Assembly (NCBI RefSeq): GCF_900496995.4
Contig: NC_044010.1
Location: 1,178,001 to 1,242,000, forward strand
Direction: 5' to 3'
Length of the DNA stretch: 64,000 nucleotides
Source: Aquila chrysaetos chrysaetos
Taxonomy: Eukaryota; Chordata; Aves; Accipitriformes; Accipitridae
Of this stretch, positions 45,362 through 59,289 are shown piece after piece. Position numbers and translations under genes: made by a program. Under the pieces are notes generated by a model, which was not told where the DNA came from, searched no databases, and saw only the letters and a program-made list of their open reading frames with translations. Numbering within the stretch: the first letter of the stretch is position 1; each line of letters begins with the position of its first letter.

Positions 45362-48300
45362 GAAGGGACAGCGCTGTCGCTGCGTTCCTGCAAACGGTTT
45401 TGCAAAGCACTTCAACCTCAGTGGTGATGAAAAAGCGTTGGGCTGCTGAAAGCCATGGTTTGCTGATGTCAATTTTTAAATGCATTGGGGGAGACATTTA
45501 AAAAAGACTGGGTGGATGGGTGAACAAATGACGTCAGTGATTAGTCTGACAGGCCATGTATGAAAACCAATGAGAAACCAGCGGAGAGGGGAGGAGGGTA
45601 GAAATCACGAAGGAATGGAAAAAATCTGCACAGATTTATGGAGGAACAGGGAATTGACAGACAAAACTGGTACCATTTTTGATACATAGAAACAATACAG
45701 ACTTTCAAAAGGAGAAAATAGCTCAGTCAAAATGCCAAGAGACACTAAAATATATTTTTTTAATAGGGTCAAAACATAGGTTCTGTTGCCATACATATAT
45801 AGCCAATTTTTAAGCTATGCCTAGATAGGTCTAAGAGCAAGAAACATTAGTGACTAACCATCCCCAGGACAACAGGAGGGCTGGAAAGCCTTAGGGAGCA
45901 GGGCTCACAAGCAGCTTCGTGAGAGCTCTCAGCCAGCCGCTGAAGCTGATGCCATCTTTAAACAGCTTTTAGCCCCATGTGACACCGGTGTGCTTTGTCC
46001 TGCTTTGCATCACAAGTTGGAGTAGCTGGAGCAAAGACTCCTAACCGTGATTCCAGGCTGGAGAAAAATGTTTTGCGAGTGAAAAGTTTAGTTATTTTGC
46101 TCCTGAAAAAAAAAAAAAAAAGGGCAAGTAAGTGAGCATTTTTTTCCCCAGTGCCTAAAGTCACTTGGTGATGATGGTCTAGATGGCAATTTAGTCAGGC
46201 TGAGAAAGGCGTACTAGGAGTCTGAGGAGATGGGGAAGCTGGAGGCCACGTGCATTCAGTGAGATTTCAGTGTCTGCCTGGGGTCCAGCACCTAAACTAG
46301 TACCCAACTTGGTAACTAAAAAGCTAGCGATTGTAGAGATTACAAACCACCTATTATTTTTTTCAGTCCCAGGACTCAGAGCAAGGCCAACAAAGGTTGC
46401 TTGCTTGTTTGGTGCAGAGTTGGGCAACATTACAGGAGGGCTTTGAGACCTGCAACGTCAGAGTCGTTTCCCCCCCGCCCCAACATGTATTATTTCTCAT
46501 TTAGCAATTTGAATTTCACCCACCATTTTAATAACCCAGTGACTTGGTCACGAAATCCTTCTGCACCTTTCCACAGGCTGATTCAGTGTTGAGTGTCCCG
46601 CATCGTTTCGCATAACTAACAACCCTTGGCACCCGGTGCTCCAGACTTGTTGTGAAGGTGTTGAATGGAAGTGACCCTGGGGCAGATGTCCTCAGACACT
46701 GGCCACTCGCACCTTCTCTCCGGTCACCACCAGTTTTCAGCTGGAGAGGGTGGTCTGCCCTGTCCTGGGGCAGTTCAGGGTCCTGCAAAGGTTTTGCCAG
46801 TCTGGTTTTCTTTCCTAAATCCAGTTGCTTTTCATCACGGGGGGGCTGACGCGAGCGGTGAATTACTGCTTACAGCACGGTTACCTGCGCACCCGATTCA
46901 CGCTGGAGACCGCCCGAGCCCGGCGCTGAGGGTTTGCTGCCCTTCACGCCCGGCACTTCGGTTTGCAACGGTGGCTTCGTGTCATCGCCGATGACGAAAA
47001 GCTCTTGTCTGGGAATACCCCAAAGCTCCTGTGATGGCAAAACACCCATTTTACTTTTCTGCCGTGGCCTTAGCTTCCCTAATCACTCCCACACCATCTT
47101 ACTGCCTTTCGGCAGCTTGCTTTTCTCCAAGATGCATTTGAAAAAGGTTTTCATACTACTTTTTCTATTTGTCACATAGTCGCCTAAAAATCTGCCCCTT
47201 TTTAGGCTCTTAAGTTTAATTTGCTAGTAGTTATGAGTTTTTCTTCTATTTGCATTTGACTACAGCTTCAGCTTTTTGACAGCTGCCTTTTCAAATCTTA
47301 CACAGTAAAGTATAACCCAGTACTACTGTTCCTTCTATGACCATTTAATTGAGAATAACTCCCCCGAGAAGATGACACTTCTATAGTAAGATAAAATATG
47401 GAGGTAAGTAAGTAAGTAAGTTAGCTGTCCTGTAGTAAGAAATTACATTCAGCTCAGAGAAGTAAGTAAAAAATTATTTGGTTTTGCAGTGTGTATATAG
47501 TACAATTGCCCAAAGGCAGGCAGCTTGGTTTTGATGAAACACCCGCTTTCTGTGAGTACTGCCGGTGCCCACGGGGTATTTGCGTACCCTGAGTTTAAGA
47601 AGTCGGTCATGAACCTGCTTTTTGTGAATGGCATCTATGACAAAGGAGTTTGGAACATTATCATTTAAGATGCTCGTCTTATACAACCATCCAATACATG
47701 CCTTGTGTCATAGTCTTTCCTATCAGAGACTTGTATCTCCTCTTCCTTGCACAGATCTTGGCAATTGCTTTGCTCAAAGACTCATTTACTTCAGAAGCAG
47801 ACAGAGTTATGTTTTATATGTCCAAGACTTCTTTTACTGTGCTTATACAGTCACCATTTTGTTTGTTACATTTTGGTGTGATTTTTCAAGCAAGCTTAAT
47901 TAGTTTCCACATCTGCTCAAGATGGTTTTACTATATAGCATCCTCCTCAACACTGAAGTTTCATGCTGGCATCTTGAGAAGGTGGCGGTCTGAGGACAAC
48001 TAGCCATTTCTTGGGGGAGTAATGCATGTGTGGCAAGTGTGTACAAATGCCAATGAAGTATTAAATAATTTCTCTAAACATTCAGAGTTGCCATAAAAGG
48101 GAATTTTCCTGTAACAAACACCACTGCTAATTACCATACCGCAGCATCACTTGCATTTCCTCTGTCTTAAAAAAAGAAAACAAAAGGTGCAGCTTACCAC
48201 CCCTAGAAATGGTTGGCTGCCCATCAGAGAAGTTGTCCCTTGGGTCGGCCGGAGAGCTTTGCGTCAGCACAGCCCTGCAAAGGAGCGAATCCGTACCTAT

Positions 48301-50900
48301 CTCGGGTGCATCCCTCTCTCGCGATGGCCCAGCACAGCGCGGAAGGCAGAATCAAACCTTTGGCCAGGATCGGTGTCTTTCTACACCTTCCCCTTGCAAA
48401 GCGTTCATAAAGCAGGGCGGATTCTGGTTTATCGCAGCTGCTCTTAGAGCCGGTTTGTCCCGGCAGAGTGGCACGATCGCTTTTGCTGAACAAGAGCCTC
48501 TTTATGTCTGTCTGAGCGCCTGCCTTCCCTCACCACGCATTTCTATCAGTTTTCCTTAGAAATGCTTCAAGAGCAAACCTAGAGCTGCCCTACTTAAGAG
48601 AAAAACTCTTCTCCAGAGAGAAAAGCAGCTGCCACAGCAGATCTCCCATCTTTATCCCAATGCCATCCACAGTCATATATGTCAATTTTTGAAAATGACA
48701 AAAAAAAAAAAAAGGAAGGTTTTAGGACAAGGTTGCAGTTCTTGGACAGGCTGGCCACTGAGCTAGCTTTTCCATCTGTCCGGAGGGGCCTTGCTGTGGT
48801 GCCATCTGCAGGCACAGTGTCTGGATATAAAAATGAGGATTTAGGAGAAGAGCTGTGCTTTTTCGGGAGCTTTTATGAGAGAGGAAACCAAGCCCTCCAG
48901 GCGGTCCAAAGGCTGCATGACTTGTTTGCCACACTCGCTCTCCCTGTTTTCTGTACAAGAGCAACCATGTTTTAAATTCTGTGATTCCTGGCTTGCCTCA
49001 TCGCCTGCGTGCCATATCATTTTTCCAAGAATTTCAAGCCAGATTGTAAACTGGTTGAAATAGTATTTCAAAACACAGTGAACCTTTATCTGAGACATTC
49101 CCAGCAATTGTTGGTCTGAGAGCACATACTCTTCCTCCACCCCACCTCCCAGGTTGTATGAATTTGCTCATTCCCACAGCAATTTGATCTCAGGTTGGAT
49201 AGGGCTCACTCTTGTTAAAGAACAAGAGCTCTTTGCTCTAGGTGAATTTTCAGGCAGCCTTATCTTGCTCAGGAAACTTAAGGCTTTTTAGAAGAAAAGG
49301 GTGACTCACTGAAATATTCCTACTTTAAACCCAGTTCAAAATATCTCTGTTTTACATGGGAAAAGAGGCATCCTCCCCCCCCAAACAAGGTGTTTCAGTA
49401 GCCTCTCTACACTTCCAGATTATCAAGGCGCTCGCTGGCACGTACATAAATACAGGACAGCCATTCAAAGCACCCAAGCACAGCAATCGAGGACAGGATG
49501 GGATCAACCCAAGATTCATTTGTAAGCCTGACAGGCCTGCAGGCAACACCTCTCCCCAGCAGAAACCCAACTCCACAGGAGGGCTGCCTCCAGTTAGCTC
49601 CAGTATCAGGCAGCTCCCATTTAACTCCAGAGTTACCGAAAGCTCCCGCAGGGCCGTTTGTGGGGTAAGCCAGGTATTGCTGCTGTCCCAGGGCTAACAA
49701 GCTGCTCAGAGTCCCAGCTCCTATCCAGAAGCAGGTTATTCAACCTTTTTCTCTTTGCAAAGCAACTTTCAGTCATTGCCCTCTAGTCCAGTAAACATTT
49801 AATTTTTACGCAGCCCAACCGCTGGAGATAAGCGGCTCCAGGGAACTGTGTCCAACATACCTTGATCCTGTGAGCTTAAATCCTCCGGCTTAAGTCCTTG
49901 CTCCAGATCATGGTCTAAAGCAGTTGCGGTCCAGACGACAGCTCCAACCCTGCCTGCTAGGGAGAGAATGACAAAGCACCCAAGACAATAAACGAGCTGC
50001 TAAAAATGGAGGGCTGCACAATTTTACGCAGTGCATCGCTTATCTACCCTCGGAAGGCTCAGCCCCTGCCCAGCAGCGTTTGTGCTTCCAGGAGGAGGTA
50101 ACAGTCCCTGGCAGAGGGCTGACACTCACCTTGCAGAGATTTGCTGCTCAGGAGCTTAACTGCAACTGCCCCTCCTTCCGCATAGAATTAAGCCAGAATT
50201 AAGACTAGCTACCACCATGGTAACACTGGCCTCCAACACGTCCCTAGGCAGCCATTTCCTCTAGGGCAAGTTGATTTGTTTTCAGAGGTAAAAGCAAATG
50301 AAAAATTTTCCTTGTAGTATTTCTGCTAAGGTAGGAGGAATGAGAAGAAATAATTCCTGTTTCTTGCGCCCCTTTGCCAAACCAAATGCGAAAGAAGTCA
50401 TCTGCTCAGCACTTTATTCTGCATACACCCACCAGACAAGCAAATCCAGAGCTAGACGGTGGACAGAGCAGCAGAGCCGCCTTCCATTCCACCACACAGC
50501 AGTCCTGCGAGCCTGCACCACACCTTATTTTGGCTTACGGGCAGGAGTCTTGCCTCTCGCAGCTGGCACAGACAGCTCACCAGTCCGCATACCACAGCTC
50601 CGCTCGCTCCAGCCTGGCGCTCAGTGGAGATGGGCGCTCGCTGCTCTTTGAAGCAAGTCTGGCATCCCAGGAGTCCGCCGTGCCCATGCACGACCCGCGC
50701 TGTCCAGAACGACTCTGCTGGCATTTCCCAGGGTTCACAGCCTCAACCCGGCATCCACATAGCACTGCTTCGAAGAGCTGGCCCAGCAGTTGCAGCCAGG
50801 GCCCATCTTGAAGCAGGCACGTCCATTTGCTCGTTACACCCCCCTACTAGCTCCCATTTCCCACTGACAGACAGACAAGGCATTTCAGATGGTGATCACT

Positions 50901-50906
50901 TTTATT
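50901..50906 (-). terminator. GAPDH: GAPDH polyadenylation signal AATAAA
   Basis: AATAAA on the minus strand, 213 bp downstream of the GAPDH stop codon, giving a short 3' UTR of about 0.23 kb as usual for this gene. Confidence 0.85.
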
Positions 50907-51118
50907 GATGTAAGGTGGTACACAAACAGATCAGTTTCTATCAGCCTCTCCACCTCCCCCAGGCTCGGGGAGAAGTTGGAGGAGTGGGGGAGACAAGGGA
51001 ACAGAACTGGCCTCTCACTGCAGGATGCAGAGCTAAGCGGTGGTGAAGAAGGGCAGGGGCTCCAACGAAGGAGAGTCCTGCTTCCCTAGGCAGCAGGGGG
51101 GCTGGCTGTGTGCTCGGC

Positions 51119-54441
<3,323 letters not shown>

Positions 54442-54817
54442 CTTCGCCTCTTCGGGATGTTCCTGAGGGGAGAAACCGCCGGTGAGTGCGGGGAAACGGC
54501 CACCCCCCCCCCCCACACACACACCCACCCCCGCGCCCGCACCGTTAACGTCTCACCCCCCGCCGGGGGCGGGAAGGAAGGGAAGGGGGGGGGGGGGGCA
54601 CACACACTCCACCCCCGCCGCCTCCATCTTGAGGCGAACCGCTCCGCACCGCCTTTGTGCCCGCCGCCACGCGGTCCGGCCCCGCTCCTTCCTCCTCCTC
54701 CTCCTCCCCTCAGCCCGGCCCTCCCCCCGGGTGGGTGATGGTGGTCGCCCGTGTGTGTCGTCCCCGTCCCCCCCCCCCGCCGCCTTCCTCCTCCTCCTCC
54801 CGCCCCACGCCCGTTAC

Positions 54818-54856
54818 CTGCTGCCTCCGTGCCGCCCCGGCGCGCAGTGAGAAGGT
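54818..54856 (-). other. GAPDH: GAPDH non-coding exon 1
   Basis: On the minus strand, about 30 bp after the TATA box, the sequence runs to CGGAGGCAG and a GTAACG donor at 54817-54812. The 5' UTR then continues in the second exon (54462-54419), which opens after a CCCCTCAG acceptor and holds the ATG at 54441. The split is the usual vertebrate GAPDH arrangement. The 5' end is estimated from the TATA position. Confidence 0.7.
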
Positions 54857-54879
54857 GGCGCAGCCCCGCTCCGCCGCCC

Positions 54880-54885
54880 TTTATA
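54880..54885 (-). promoter_or_regulatory. GAPDH: GAPDH TATA box in a CpG island
   Basis: TATAAA on the minus strand inside a CpG-dense block, placed about 25-30 bp before exon 1. Vertebrate GAPDH promoters combine a TATA box with a CpG island, as here. Confidence 0.8.
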
Positions 54886-56812
54886 GCCGCGGAGGGGAAG
54901 GGCTGGAGACCGCCCCGCCGGGCCGGCGCCGAATGGGGACGCGGGGGCCGGGCCGGGCTACGTGCGCCCGAGCTGCGGGTGCGGCTGCCTTTCCCCCCCC
55001 CCTCAGTAACCCCCCCACACGTGTAACAAAGGCCCCGAGCCGGTTTAGGGAAGGGGACGGGGTGTCTGCAAAGGTCCCGGCGGGTTTCGGGGGTGCGGGG
55101 TGTACCTTCCCTCCGAGCCAGCCCCGGGGGATGGCGGTGGTGAGGGGTGGCGCGGTCCCGGAGGAAAACGGGAGGGGTCCGCAGGGTGGGGAAGGGCAGC
55201 TGGGACCTTGCCTGGGGAGGCGGGAAGGACACAGACACACACACACACCCCCTCCCCACACACACACCACCCCCCCGGCGGTGATGGCCGCTGAGGGGTT
55301 CGCCCACCCCCGGGGAACGGCGTGGGTTGCTTTTACCTGGTGACAAAGGAGAGACACACACACACCCCCCCCCCCGGCTGCAGCCTGCTCCCCTCTCCCA
55401 ACCCTCCTGCTCCCCCAGCATGGCGGCGAGGGCAGAGGGGCCGCGGAGATGCTGGGGACACCTCGAGGGAGCAGCAGGTCCACCAGCATCTCCCATTTCC
55501 CCCAGCGCTGGCAGGCAGCGGGGAGCTGGCTGGGAGCTCGCTTCCCCCCCACCCCCAGGCTGGGGACCCCCCCCCAGCTGCCTGTCTCTGGCTCCCCCGG
55601 GTGGGTTTAGCCAGGCGTCCTCTGGATGGGACCACCGGCCCGGCAGGCCACGCGCCGCGGCGTGAGCACCATCTTAATGAGGCACTGCGGCACCGCCGCT
55701 ACCCGCGGGACGTGACGGCGGAAATCCTGCCCGTCTGCCGGCCCGCGTCCGCCGCCTCGGCCCGCCTTCGCCCGCTGCCTGCGAGAAGGCAGCGCTCCTT
55801 GCATGGCGGCCGTCGCCGCTGCCCGGGCTCGCCTTCACCCCCCCCACCACCGCGACGGGCTCCCTCGCCGAGCCCGTGCCGGGCTGCATCCCCCCCCCCC
55901 GCCCCGGCTTGGCGCGGGGCTCGCGCGGCCCCGGTGCGGCGGGACAAACCCGCGTTATAGGCGCGAGGCCCAGAGCGTGACCGAAAGCCTCCGTCCCCTG
56001 GGGAGGGGGTCCCGGAGGAAGGTGTGGGAACGGCGGGGATGCAGATCCGGGGTGGTGGGAGCAGGCCTGTCTCTCCGGCTTGCCTGGCTGAGCGGGGCTT
56101 CAGCGGGGATTTGAGGATGAGGAGGGAGGAGAGGGCTGGGGGAGCCATGCGGGTACTGGGGCGGGGGGGGGGCAGAGAGGGGTCACGCAGCTCGAACGTA
56201 ACCCAACTCTCCTTCTACCGCTGCTATTCCCGGTGCCGCCGAGGAGCCGGCGGCTAAGTTTAGACCCGGCCGAGGTTACGACCTTTTCTTAAAGGCCAGG
56301 AGATGATGGCTCGCGTGGTACCGCGGCGGGGCTGGGGGCGTGCAAGCCCGTGCCGGGGTTCGTGGTGCCCCAGCCGCAGCCCGCCGAGGGGCCGGGGGGC
56401 TCTCGGGGACAGCTTCTGCACAAACAGGAGGCCCCTGTGTTTGCTCGGCAAACACCGCAGCACCGGCCGCCCTGCGCCGGGGGGGGGCACAGTGCGGCTG
56501 GGATGAGCCAACGTGGCCTTTCTGCCCCCGTGCCCGGCTTGCGGTCGATATCTCGCCTGCTGCCCCCCCCCCCCTCACCGCCGCAGTCCCGGCGGCACCG
56601 TGCTGCAACCGCGCGTGCCGCCTGGCCCACTCGGAATGGCGGCGTGCACCCAGCGTGGCCCCGCGCGTGGGGGCCAGGGGAGGCTGGTTCTGCCGACATC
56701 TCCCGGCCTGCCCCCCGCTGCCAGCCCCTCGCCCCCGCACGGCCCCCCCCCGGGGCCTCTCGCGGATGCACCGCCGCCGCCGAGCTGGGACGCGGAAATT
56801 AATACAGCTCTG

Positions 56813-56818
56813 TTTAAT
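56813..56818 (-). terminator. Possible polyadenylation signal ATTAAA of the natriuretic peptide gene
   Basis: First plausible hexamer downstream of the TAG stop on the minus strand, about 500 bp away, in a short AT-rich island inside GC-rich DNA (56800-56825). Confidence 0.45.
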
Positions 56819-57318
56819 TATCGAGCGAGTCCTCAAGCACGGAGGGGAGGGAGGGGGCTGCCGGCGGAGCAGGGGGTCCTGCGGCCGAGGGGCAGCCGTG
56901 GAGCCGGGCAGCTCCTCCTCGTACCGCCACCGCCGCTCTCCTCCGGGGCAGGGGCTCCGGGGTTTTCGGCCGCCGGCTCGTCGCGCTGGTTCCCAAGCCG
57001 GTGCTGCGGGCGCCTGGGTCTCCTTCTCCGGCTGCGGAGAAGCGGGGCTGGTGAGCCGCCCAGCGGCGCGCTGCCTGCCTGCTCTCGCACCCCGGCTGGG
57101 CCCCCCCAGCACAACCCCAGTAAAGCGCCGGTGGTCCCGCGTCCCAGCCTTTGCCCCGGCTGCAGGCGGGTGGTGGTCCCGCAGCCTGCCCCGCTGGCCC
57201 CATCCCCTCGCTCCCGGTCCTCCCCGCTATCCGTGCTCTCAGGTCTGCCCTTACTTCTTCCCTGCCTGCTTGTTTGAGCCCTCGCTGCTGGCCCTCTCCC
57301 CTCGGACCCCCTCCGAGA

Positions 57319-57387
57319 CTAACACCCCAAACCGCTGAAGGTCCCGATCCGGTCCAGTTTCAGCCCAAAGCAGCCCCTGGGCACGGC
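57319..57387 (-). other. Mature natriuretic peptide segment (22 residues) plus stop
   Basis: Codes AVPR followed by the 17-residue disulfide ring between two cysteines, with the invariant FGLKLDRIG core. It is preceded by Lys at the position where human CNP-22 is released. A longer form could be cut after SRK upstream. Confidence 0.8.
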
Positions 57388-59196
57388 CTTCCAGGCCCAA
57401 TCTCCAGGCAGTGCCCATTTGCGACTGGCGAGGGTCTTGCGCCAGAGAGAGGGACGGGCAGCTTTAGCCCCAGACGGGAGCAAGGGGAGGGTGGAGGAGA
57501 GAAACTGGGGGCCGAAGCTGGACCCCTCCTTCGTGTCCTCTTCGGCCAGCGTGGACTCGGGCTCCAGGGGCAGCAACTGGGAAAGGAGCATCTGGGATAA
57601 AGAGAGGAGAAGGGGGTGAGAGCGGGGTCGCCTGTGCTCCCGGCGATAAGCCTTGTACCCCCTCGCACCCCACTGCTCACACCTTCCTTAGGGCTCGGGC
57701 GGGACATAAAATGGTGCCAGCACGCAGGCACTGTGCCTGTGACCTTGCATCCAGACACAGGGAAGGGCTAGACCGGCCCCTCCTGCAGCCCGAAATGATT
57801 TTGCTGTCCGAAAGAGCAGGCAGGCAGCTGCTGTGAGCCTCTGCCTGCCTGCAGATTGCCCTGCTCTTGTCAAACCATCCCCTCCGCATCCCCCCCCCGC
57901 CCGGTACTTGGAAGGTAACAGGCTTCAGTCCTTGCTCCTTTTGCTGATGCTGAGCACCTCCATGTGCTCAGGCTGCTGTGTGGCATCTCTTTTTTTTTTC
58001 CAGAGGGCTGGTGGGGAGGAGGGACCAGCCCCAAATACCTGCTGCTAAAGATGAGGGGGAGGCAGAAGCAGAGCAGGGGTGAGGAAGGGGGGACTCCCCA
58101 TGTGCCGGGAATCCTCTAGGTTATCTGTGCAGGCGCGTACGTGCTGATCGTACACCCCCGGCACTGCCGACAGCCTCCGGCTGTAGGGAGATGAGGGTTG
58201 GGAAGTACATCGGGCGCAGCGGAGGCATGGCATGGCTGCCCAGGGAAGCAGCCTGCGGTAGCCGTTCCACATCTGTCCCTCACGTGGGTGCTGAGCTAAG
58301 GCTGAAGATGCCTTTGTGCAGCTCTTTTCGGTAGCGAGTTAATTGAAGCGGACACGGGCATCTTCAGCGAGGAGTGAAAGCGGTGAGTCATAGCAGGATC
58401 AGTCTTGTGATTTTAGTTCACGTCCTAACTACCTCCCTGCAGCTTTCCCAGGGTGACGTGAAGGCAAGGTCTTGGGGCGCAGGTTACGGTTTGAGTAAGA
58501 GGGAGCTGGGTAGATTTGAAAGCCAGAAGTATTATTGCTGTAATTGCTGAGGATAAAAGATTTACCCAAGTGAAGAAGCCCTTAGCTGGCATCCTGACCG
58601 GGGCTCTTGGCCTTAAAGAGGGGCTACCTGGGGGTAATAACGAGCTTAGGAGTGAAAATCCCGGCCTAGCAGGATGCGCCTTCCATCCGGGACGTCAGAA
58701 CCAGGCACTGAACATGATGAGGGACACGACTGTAATTTCTGGTGGCTGCTGACACAGGGCGGAGTTAGACAGGACCAGTCTCTTCACCATTAAAAGCCTC
58801 TGCAGGCAATGTGGGGAGTCCCACGGGCAGCCTGCCCCAGACCAGAGAGCACTAAAAAGCTTTTGTCTGCCCGCTGTCTTGTAATGCTGCTGCTCCTTAA
58901 GAGCTGGGTTGTGAGGATGCGGTCACCCTAGAGCTGAGGCTGTTGGACTGAAGGGGAGGGAGGGAGCGGTGGGAATAGACAGCAGCCTCCGGTAGCTGGA
59001 ATTTGGGATCACCGCTCATTCCAGGTTCAAACACGACCTCCCCAAATTGCCCCTCCGCTCCTGAAACCTCCCTCAGCTCTCTCCCAGTCCGTCCTACCTG
59101 TAGCCTCTGTCCTGGTAAGGACACGGTCTGAACGCTGGCAGAGAGCAGAACTAAGAGGAGGAAAAGCGAGCAAGGCCACGACTGGAGCCCCAGCAT
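57319..59196 (-). CDS. C-type natriuretic peptide precursor (CNP-1-like)
   Basis: Secreted hormone precursor of 123 residues; human preproCNP has 126. Exon 1 (59196-59098) encodes a signal peptide, MLGLQSWPCSLFLLLVLL then SASVQT, ending in QRLQ at phase 0 before a GTAGGA donor. Exon 2 (57591-57319) opens after TTTATCCCAG and encodes an acidic pro-region, basic pairs (WRK, SRK) and the ring GCFGLKLDRIGTFSGLGC. The TAG stop follows the last Cys directly, the CNP hallmark; ANP and BNP have a tail. A lysine precedes the last 22 residues, as before human CNP-22. The ring differs from human CNP at two positions (Thr-Phe for Ser-Met). CNP ligands act through NPR-B guanylyl cyclase (family knowledge). 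Position beside GAPDH fits the CNP-1 paralogue kept in fish and birds and missing in mammals, rather than NPPC (CNP-4); that assignment is inference. Confidence 0.88.
57592..59097 (-). other. Intron of the natriuretic peptide gene, 1.5 kb
   Basis: Phase-0 GT-AG intron splitting the signal-peptide exon from the prohormone exon. A T-run lies at 57990-57999. No further exon is needed for frame and none was recognised. Confidence 0.65.
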
Positions 59197-59279
59197 CTTC
59201 TTCTTATCCCAGGGCTTGTGGGAGGTGAGGCAGGACCTGCAGCATCCGTGTCGGATGCGGTCCCTAGCCCCTCTTCGCC

Positions 59280-59285
59280 TTTATA
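59280..59285 (-). promoter_or_regulatory. TATA box of the natriuretic peptide gene
   Basis: TATAAA on the minus strand, 84 bp before the ATG at 59196, leaving room for a 5' UTR of about 55 nt. No upstream ATG lies between. A TATA box is usual for natriuretic peptide genes. Confidence 0.7.
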
Positions 59286-59289
59286 GCTT

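Larger units (their letters stand above)
40151..50880. other. Intergenic region between the 3' ends of IFFO1 and GAPDH
   Basis: About 10.7 kb. The left 2.5 kb are still GC-rich with long G/C runs (G-run near 40204-40221). From about 43 to 50 kb the base composition is clearly AT-richer than anywhere else outside CHD4 introns. I tested the longer open frames on both strands and recognised no protein family or splice-linked exon set. A-tracts occur at 45061-45080, 45340-45361, near 46106-46121 and 48698-48713, and a short (AAGT)n at about 47403-47419. Confidence 0.6.
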
